A stretch of 9,829 nucleotides of DNA from contig URZD01000076.1 in assembly GCA_900552305.1 (NCBI GenBank), positions 1 through 9,829 on the forward strand, read 5' to 3'. Below the pieces are notes generated by a model. It did not search any database and was not told where the DNA came from. It was given only the letters and a program-made list of their open reading frames with translations. Shown here piece after piece: positions 5,567 through 9,829 of this stretch (its first letter is position 1; every line of letters starts with the position of its first letter). A program made the translations under genes and the position numbers. This stretch comes from an uncultured Eubacteriales bacterium (lineage in GTDB: Bacteria; Bacillota; Clostridia; Monoglobales; Monoglobaceae).

Positions 5567-5647
5567 AACGGTCACTCCCTCTTTTGTTTTTCGTCCGTCT
5601 TGGCGGACCGGATGGTTCCGAAATTTTAAACGTCTTGTCCTATACAT

Positions 5648-5653
5648 ATTATA
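5648..5653 (-). promoter_or_regulatory. Probable -10 box of the DUF2508 gene
   Basis: The minus strand has a perfect TATAAT at 5648-5653, but no recognisable -35 at 16-18 bp (the best is GGAATA). Transcription would start near 5641, leaving about 75 nt of leader before the ATG at 5566. The leader holds the small hairpin GTCCG-N6-CGGAC (5593-5608). Confidence 0.4.
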
Positions 5654-5690
5654 TACCTTTTTATGAAAAATATTCCATAACGCGCCGAGA

Positions 5691-5719
5691 TTGATTTTTT
5701 CTTCGCTTTGTGGTATAGT
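5691..5719 (+). promoter_or_regulatory. Promoter of the Nudix gene
   Basis: TTGATT (5691-5696), a 17-bp spacer and TATAGT (5714-5719) form a sigma-A promoter. TGG directly before TATAGT supplies the extended -10. Transcription would start near 5726, about 35 nt before the ATG. It is back-to-back with the minus-strand -10 at 5648-5653. Confidence 0.7.
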
Positions 5720-5760
5720 AAGTCTGATAAATATTCAGGCAAAGAGGAGAGCGAAAAGCG

Positions 5761-6381
5761 ATGGAAAACAACGAAAAATGGCTGAGTTGGGCGGTAGAAC
5801 TGCAATCAATCGCGCAGGCGGGACTTTTTTACGGCAAGGATAAATTCGATTTGGAGAGATACGAACGCATACGCGAAATATCCGCGGAAATGCTTGCGTA
5901 TAAAACCGATATACCGCTTGAAAAGGTACGCGACATTTTTTGCTGCGAAACAGGCTATCAAACGCCAAAACTGGACACCCGCGCCGCACTGTTTGAGGAT
6001 GGAAAAATCCTGCTTGTTAGGGAGAATGACGGCAAATGGTCGCTGCCCGGCGGCTGGGTTGATGTGGATTTGTCGGTCATGGAAAACGCGCTTAAAGAGG
6101 TAAAGGAGGAGGCGGGACTTGACGCCGACCTCGACTTTGTGATTGCCGTTCAGGACAGAGATAAGCACAACCTTCCCGTATACGCGTATAAAATATGCAA
6201 GGTGTTTGTGATGTGTACCAAAAAAGGCGGCAGCTTTGCTGCAAATTCCGAAACGGTCGGAAGCGGATATTTCGGTCTTGATGAGCTGCCCGAGCTTGCG
6301 GAGGAGAAAAATACAAGAGAACAGATTGAGATGTGCTTTGCCGCGCACCTTGCGGAGAATTGGAAAACACTGATAGATTAA
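5761..6381 (+). CDS. Nudix hydrolase with Nudix_N_2-type N-terminal domain
   Basis: A 206-residue cytoplasmic hydrolase expected to cleave a nucleoside diphosphate linked to another moiety, perhaps ADP-ribose; the substrate is not certain. Residues about 5-60 (WLSWAVELQSIAQAGLFYGK, then FDLERYERIREISAEMLA) match the N-terminal helical domain found before many Nudix folds. The Nudix domain follows from about 70. The LPGGWVDVDL start of the Nudix box and KEVKEEAGL (112-120) keep the metal-binding glutamates Glu113, Glu116 and Glu117. Compared with GX5EX7REUXEEXGU, the first Glu is Leu104 and the Arg is Lys112. The ATG at 5761 follows GAGGAG by 11 nt, slightly long. The gene has its own promoter and terminator, so it looks monocistronic. 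Confidence 0.9.
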   Translation: MENNEKWLSWAVELQSIAQAGLFYGKDKFDLERYERIREISAEMLAYKTDIPLEKVRDIFCCETGYQTPKLDTRAALFEDGKILLVRENDGKWSLPGGWVDVDLSVMENALKEVKEEAGLDADLDFVIAVQDRDKHNLPVYAYKICKVFVMCTKKGGSFAANSETVGSGYFGLDELPELAEEKNTREQIEMCFAAHLAENWKTLID

Positions 6382-6498
6382 GATTGTCAGGTATTTCACA
6401 CGGCGAAAACGGAAATCCGTCTTTCAAAATCGGAGTTCGTTAGCGAACGCGAGCCGAACATAATATCGGATTACGTCCTTTCGGTTAACGCCCCAAAA
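6382..6498. other. Gene-free spacer with two small hairpins
   Basis: No credible gene lies between the Nudix stop and the terminator at 6499. Two small inverted repeats are visible: ACGGA-AA-TCCGT at 6409-6420 (followed by CTTT) and GTTCG-TTAG-CGAAC at 6435-6448. They would lie in the 3' untranslated region of the Nudix mRNA. Together with the terminator and the secA promoter they account for the 312-bp gap before secA. Confidence 0.5.
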
Positions 6499-6541
6499 AG
6501 CGTCGGCGGGGTCGAAAACGTGACTCTGCCGCGCTTTTTTT
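6499..6541 (+). terminator. Strong intrinsic terminator after the Nudix gene
   Basis: AGCG (6499-6502) pairs with CGCT (6532-6535). Beyond one bulged T, CGGCGGGGTC (6504-6513) pairs with GACTCTGCCG (6522-6531), including two G-U pairs, around an 8-nt loop. Seven Ts follow (6535-6541). A run of As just before the stem extends pairing to the T-run and would also act as a T-tract in the opposite direction. It separates the Nudix gene from secA. Confidence 0.85.
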
Positions 6542-6614
6542 GAGTATATTTTCATATTCGATTTTTTTCGGCGTTAAAAAAACGGTAAATGATGTTAATA
6601 TTTTGTTACAATAC

Positions 6615-6643
6615 TTGTATATTAGAAAAAAGTATGATATAAT
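6615..6643 (+). promoter_or_regulatory. Promoter of secA-prfB
   Basis: TTGTAT (6615-6620), a 17-bp spacer and TATAAT (6638-6643), preceded by TGA as an extended -10, make a convincing sigma-A promoter. The 6570-6614 sequence upstream is AT-rich. Transcription would start near 6650, about 44 nt before the secA ATG. Confidence 0.75.
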
Positions 6644-6653
6644 AATTAGGATT

Positions 6654-6674
6654 ATATGTAGATTGGATACATAT
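6654..6674 (+). other. 5'-terminal hairpin in the secA leader
   Basis: ATATGTA (6654-6660) and TACATAT (6668-6674) form a perfect 7-bp stem with a 7-nt loop, beginning within a few nucleotides of the predicted transcript start. The ribosome binding site CGGAGG (6681-6686) remains free. Such a 5' hairpin could protect the mRNA from 5'-dependent decay. No SecM-like or other arrest peptide is seen upstream of secA. Confidence 0.45.
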
Positions 6675-6693
6675 GCGTTACGGAGGTTAAATA

Positions 6694-9456
6694 ATGAGTG
6701 TAAAAAGTTTTATAGAACGGATCGTGGGTACCTACAGCGACAGAGAGCTGAAACGTATATACCCGATTGCCGACAGCGTTATGGCGCTGGAGGGCGAAAT
6801 GGAAAAGAAAACCGATTCGGAGCTGCGCGCAATGACGGACATATTCAAAGAAAGGCTTAAAAACGGCGAAACAACCGAGGATATACTCCCCGAGGCGTTT
6901 GCGGTTTGCCGCGAGGCGGCTTGGCGAGTTCTGGGAATGAAGCATTTCCGCGTTCAGGTCATCGGCGGTATAGTCCTTCACCAGGGCAGAATTGCCGAGA
7001 TGAAAACAGGCGAAGGTAAAACGCTGGTTGCAACGCTGCCGGCATACCTCAACGCGCTGACCGGCAAGGGCGTTCATATCGTAACGGTCAATGACTACCT
7101 TGCAAAGCGCGACAGCGAGTGGATGGGTAAGCTTTACAGCTTCCTCGGACTTTCGGTCGGTCTGATAATACATGAGAAGGACAACGCGGAGCGCCGTGCG
7201 GCATACGCGGCGGACATAACCTACGGCACAAATAACGAGATGGGCTTTGACTATCTCCGCGACAATATGGTTATATACAAGGAAAACCGCGTCCAGAGAG
7301 GTCATCACTACGCAATCGTGGACGAGGTGGACAGCATACTTATCGACGAGGCAAGAACGCCGCTTATTATCTCGGGCATGGGCGACAAGTCAACCGCGCT
7401 TTACGACCGGGCGGATATATTCGCAAAATCGCTGAAATGCCGCAGGGTTGTTGAAACCGACTCCAAGGAGGAGGACGAGGAGGTTTACGGCGACGTTGAC
7501 TACGTTGTTGACGAGAAGGCGAAAACGGCTGTTCTCACCCCGGAGGGCGTGAAAAAGGCGGAGCGCGCGTTTAACGTCGATAATCTTACCGACCCGGATA
7601 ACATGACGATTTCGCACCACATAAACCAGGCGATAAAGGCAAACGGAATTATGCGCCGCGACAAGGACTATGTTGTTAAGGACGGACAGGTAATAATCGT
7701 TGACGAGTTTACCGGACGTCTTATGTTCGGCAGACGCTACAGCGACGGACTTCACCAGGCTATCGAAGCAAAGGAAGGCGTAAAGGTCGAGAACGAGAGC
7801 AAAACCCTTGCGACGATAACCTTCCAGAACTTCTTCAGACTTTACTCAAAGCTTTCCGGTATGACCGGTACGGCACAGACCGAGGAGGACGAATTTCAGG
7901 AGATATACAAGCTGGACGTAGTCGTTATCCCGACCAATAAGCCGCTTAAAAGAGAGGATTTGCCCGACCTTATCTACAAGACGGAAAAGGCGAAATTCAA
8001 TGCGGTAATCGAGGAAGTAGTCAAGGCTCACGAAAAGGGTCAGCCTGTTCTTATCGGTACGGTTTCAATCGAGAAATCCGAGCAGCTGAGCGCAATGCTC
8101 AAACGCCGCGGAATAAAGCATAACGTGCTCAACGCGAAGATGCACGAGAAGGAAGCCGAGATTATCGCGCAGGCGGGTAAAAAAGGCGCGGTAACAATCG
8201 CGACCAACATGGCGGGCCGCGGTACCGATATTGTCCTCGGCGGTAATGCGGAATTCCTTGCAAAGAAGGAAATGGAGCGTCTTGGGTTCACTCCGGAGCA
8301 GATTGTACAGGCTACCGGCTTTGCGGAGACCGATGACGAGGAGGTAATCAACGCAAGAAACACCTTCCGCGAGCTGAATAACAAATACAAGGCGGAGATT
8401 GAGCCGGAGCAGAAGGAAGTTCTTGAGGCGGGCGGCCTTTATATAATAGGTACGGAACGCCACGAGAGCAGACGTATAGACAACCAGCTGCGCGGACGTG
8501 CGGGACGTCAGGGCGATGTCGGAAAATCAAGATTTTTCCTGTCGCTTGAGGACGACCTTATGCGTCTGTTCGCAGCCGACAAGATAAACAGAATTATGGA
8601 AATGGTCGGCTTTGAGGAGGACGAGGCTATCGAGAGCAAGCTGGTTTCCAATTCGATAGAAACCGCTCAGCAAAGAGTCGAGGGCCGTAACTTTGACATC
8701 CGTAAGCACGTTCTTAACTATGACGATGTAAACAATCAGCAAAGAGAGATTATCTATAAGCAGAGAAACGACGTTCTGGACGATGCGGATTTAAGACCGA
8801 CAATTCTCAACATGATGAGGAGCGTAATCGAGAATATAATCACACGCAACACAGGCGGCGCGGCGGACGCGGAGGAATGGCAGTGGGATTCGATAAAGGA
8901 GCAGCTAAACGAGGAGTTTATGCCGTTTGACGAAAGCGACTACGACTTTGACGCCCATGACATTGACCATATGACGGTCGAAAGCCTTACGGAAATCATG
9001 ACCGAGAAGGCGGAGGAGCGTTACAAGGAGCGCGAGGCTATGTTCGGCGACAATATGCGCGAGGTTGAACGAGTAATACTTTTGAGGGTTGTCGATGCAA
9101 AGTGGATGGATCACATAGACAGCATGGAGCAGCTCCGCCAGGGTATAAATCTGCGCGCATACGCTCAGCGCGACCCGGTTATCGAATATAAGTTCGAAGC
9201 AATGGATATGTTTGAGGAAATGATTGCGGTAATCAAGGAGGAAACAATCAAGTATCTGTTCCACGTTGTGCCGCAGTCACAGATAGAGCGTCAGCAGGTG
9301 GCAAAGCCTGTTGCGGAAAACCTTGGCGGTGACGGCACGGTTCAGAAAAAGCCGGTTGTCAAGTCGGAGAGGGTCGGAAGAAACGACCCGTGTCCGTGCG
9401 GCAGCGGCAAGAAGTATAAGCACTGTTGTCTTGGTAAGGACGAGGCAAATCAGTAA
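6694..9456 (+). CDS. secA: Preprotein translocase ATPase SecA
   Basis: SecA is the ATP-driven motor that binds preproteins and pushes them through the SecYEG channel at the inner face of the membrane. The 920-residue product contains Walker A MKTGEGKT (103-110), the DEVD Walker B box (210-213), and LIDEARTPLIISG next to it. It also has VDEFTGRLMFGRRYSDG, SGMTGTAQTE, ATNMAGRGTDI and motif VI as HESRRIDNQLRGRAGRQGD. The C-terminus has a SEC-C zinc site, RNDPCPCGSGKKYKHCC, with Cys900, Cys902, Cys911 and Cys912. Length is normal for a clostridial SecA. The ATG at 6694 follows GGAGG by 7-8 nt. prfB begins 35 nt downstream with no terminator between them, so the two are probably cotranscribed. Confidence 0.98.
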   Translation: MSVKSFIERIVGTYSDRELKRIYPIADSVMALEGEMEKKTDSELRAMTDIFKERLKNGETTEDILPEAFAVCREAAWRVLGMKHFRVQVIGGIVLHQGRIAEMKTGEGKTLVATLPAYLNALTGKGVHIVTVNDYLAKRDSEWMGKLYSFLGLSVGLIIHEKDNAERRAAYAADITYGTNNEMGFDYLRDNMVIYKENRVQRGHHYAIVDEVDSILIDEARTPLIISGMGDKSTALYDRADIFAKSLKCRRVVETDSKEEDEEVYGDVDYVVDEKAKTAVLTPEGVKKAERAFNVDNLTDPDNMTISHHINQAIKANGIMRRDKDYVVKDGQVIIVDEFTGRLMFGRRYSDGLHQAIEAKEGVKVENESKTLATITFQNFFRLYSKLSGMTGTAQTEEDEFQEIYKLDVVVIPTNKPLKREDLPDLIYKTEKAKFNAVIEEVVKAHEKGQPVLIGTVSIEKSEQLSAMLKRRGIKHNVLNAKMHEKEAEIIAQAGKKGAVTIATNMAGRGTDIVLGGNAEFLAKKEMERLGFTPEQIVQATGFAETDDEEVINARNTFRELNNKYKAEIEPEQKEVLEAGGLYIIGTERHESRRIDNQLRGRAGRQGDVGKSRFFLSLEDDLMRLFAADKINRIMEMVGFEEDEAIESKLVSNSIETAQQRVEGRNFDIRKHVLNYDDVNNQQREIIYKQRNDVLDDADLRPTILNMMRSVIENIITRNTGGAADAEEWQWDSIKEQLNEEFMPFDESDYDFDAHDIDHMTVESLTEIMTEKAEERYKEREAMFGDNMREVERVILLRVVDAKWMDHIDSMEQLRQGINLRAYAQRDPVIEYKFEAMDMFEEMIAVIKEETIKYLFHVVPQSQIERQQVAKPVAENLGGDGTVQKKPVVKSERVGRNDPCPCGSGKKYKHCCLGKDEANQ

Positions 9457-9491
9457 TAATTTATATATTTAATATTTAAGGATGTGATAGC

Positions 9492-9829
9492 ATGATAGAG
9501 TTTGACGAGTACAAGATAGAGCTTGACGGAATGAAGAAGGATATTACGGATTTGAGGGATTCACTTTAACATAGAAAAGACCGAGCAGGAAATTGCGGAG
9601 CTTGACAAAAAGACCGCCGACCCCGACTTTTACAGCGATATGGATGCGGCGGGAAAAATCCTTCAGAGAATAAAGGGTCTGAAAAGCAAGATAGAAAAAT
9701 ACAATGCCCTTCACGAAATGTGGGAGGACATGACGACCCTTGTCGCTCTTGCAATCGAGGAGGACGATGAGTCCGTGTATGACGAGATAAAGAGCGGGGT
9801 TAAGGAGCTGCGCGAAAATCTTGAAAACA
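9492..9829 (+). CDS. prfB: Peptide chain release factor 2, N-terminal part, requires a +1 frameshift; truncated by the window edge
   Basis: RF2 recognises UGA and UAA and triggers release of the finished polypeptide. Translation from ATG 9492 (ribosome binding site AAGGA) gives MIEFDEYKIELDGMKKDITD, then LRDSL, and meets TAA at 9567-9569 as codon 26. Skipping T9567 continues the reading as NIEKTEQEIAELDKKTADPD, then FYSDMDAAGKILQRIKGLKS, open to the right edge. Both halves fit the RF2 N-terminal helical domain, and codon 26 is where E. coli prfB is also interrupted. The +1 frame is closed by TGA at 9553-9555, so the shift must occur within 9556-9566. The peptide anticodon SPF and GGQ motifs lie outside the window. 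A mutation or sequencing error (TGA to TAA) is possible, but a null allele of an essential gene is unlikely. Confidence 0.9.
9555..9570 (+). promoter_or_regulatory. prfB programmed +1 frameshift site with UAA
   Basis: The site reads AGGGAT-TCA-CTT-TAA-C. It aligns position for position with the classical RF2 site AGGGGG-TAT-CTT-TGA-C. The slippery CTT-T is kept, so tRNA-Leu can slip from CUU to UUU and decoding resumes at AAC. Two parts are degraded: the Shine-Dalgarno-like stimulator is AGGGAT instead of AGGGGG, and the stop is UAA, which both RF1 and RF2 read, instead of UGA, which only RF2 reads. Confidence 0.8.

Noticed and set aside
6540..6860. A 106-codon plus-strand frame overlapping the start of secA
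   Set aside because: It spans the secA promoter and leader and overlaps secA in a different frame, with no family resemblance.
9492..9569. prfB as a pseudogene caused by a premature stop
   Set aside because: The interruption is at exactly codon 26 and on CTT-T, the known programmed frameshift position, and both halves match RF2. A base error turning TGA into TAA remains possible but would not make it a pseudogene.

Overview
The window looks like chromosomal core sequence from a low-to-mid-GC anaerobic member of the Clostridia (Bacillota), plausibly a gut Oscillospirales or Ruminococcus-like lineage. This rests on pyruvate formate-lyase, the rpsB-tsf pair, the secA-prfB pair, a Clostridia-type DUF2508 protein, strong GGAGG ribosome binding sites and sigma-A promoters with TGn extended -10 boxes. 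The species assignment is inference; no rRNA or tRNA is present.

Layout, left to right. (1) 1-882, minus: the first 294 codons of pflB (the gene runs off the left edge), with a candidate promoter and dyad just upstream. (2) 1009-1944, minus: a LysR-family regulator directly upstream of pflB in the same orientation, ending in a hairpin terminator. (3) 1945-2320: a divergent control region, with a minus-strand promoter for the regulator and a perfect consensus promoter (TTGACA-N17-TATAAT) driving rpsB through a roughly 150-nt structured leader. (4) 2321-4188, plus: rpsB and tsf, separated by a GC-rich gap that can fold into a three-way junction, then a strong terminator. (5) 4365-4718, plus: a small membrane-anchored DUF2500 protein. 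(6) 4719-5096: a repeat-rich, gene-free stretch with three 20-bp tandem repeats, a GC-rich terminator hairpin and about eight degenerate ~31-bp repeats. (7) 5090-5566, minus: a DUF2508-family protein with an unusually long N-terminus, divergent from (8) 5761-6381, plus: a Nudix hydrolase with its own promoter and terminator. (9) 6694-9829, plus: secA followed by the start of prfB.

How the genes relate: S2 and EF-Ts are translation components usually encoded together. SecA is the preprotein translocation motor and RF2 is the UGA/UAA release factor; that pairing is common in Bacillota. The LysR protein may control pflB, but this is only inferred from position.

The most notable observation is in prfB. 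It keeps the classical +1 programmed-frameshift layout at codon 26, but the stop codon is UAA rather than the usual UGA, and the upstream Shine-Dalgarno-like stimulator is weakened. Other items of interest are the degenerate hairpin-forming repeat array at 4860-5096 and the structured RNA between rpsB and tsf.
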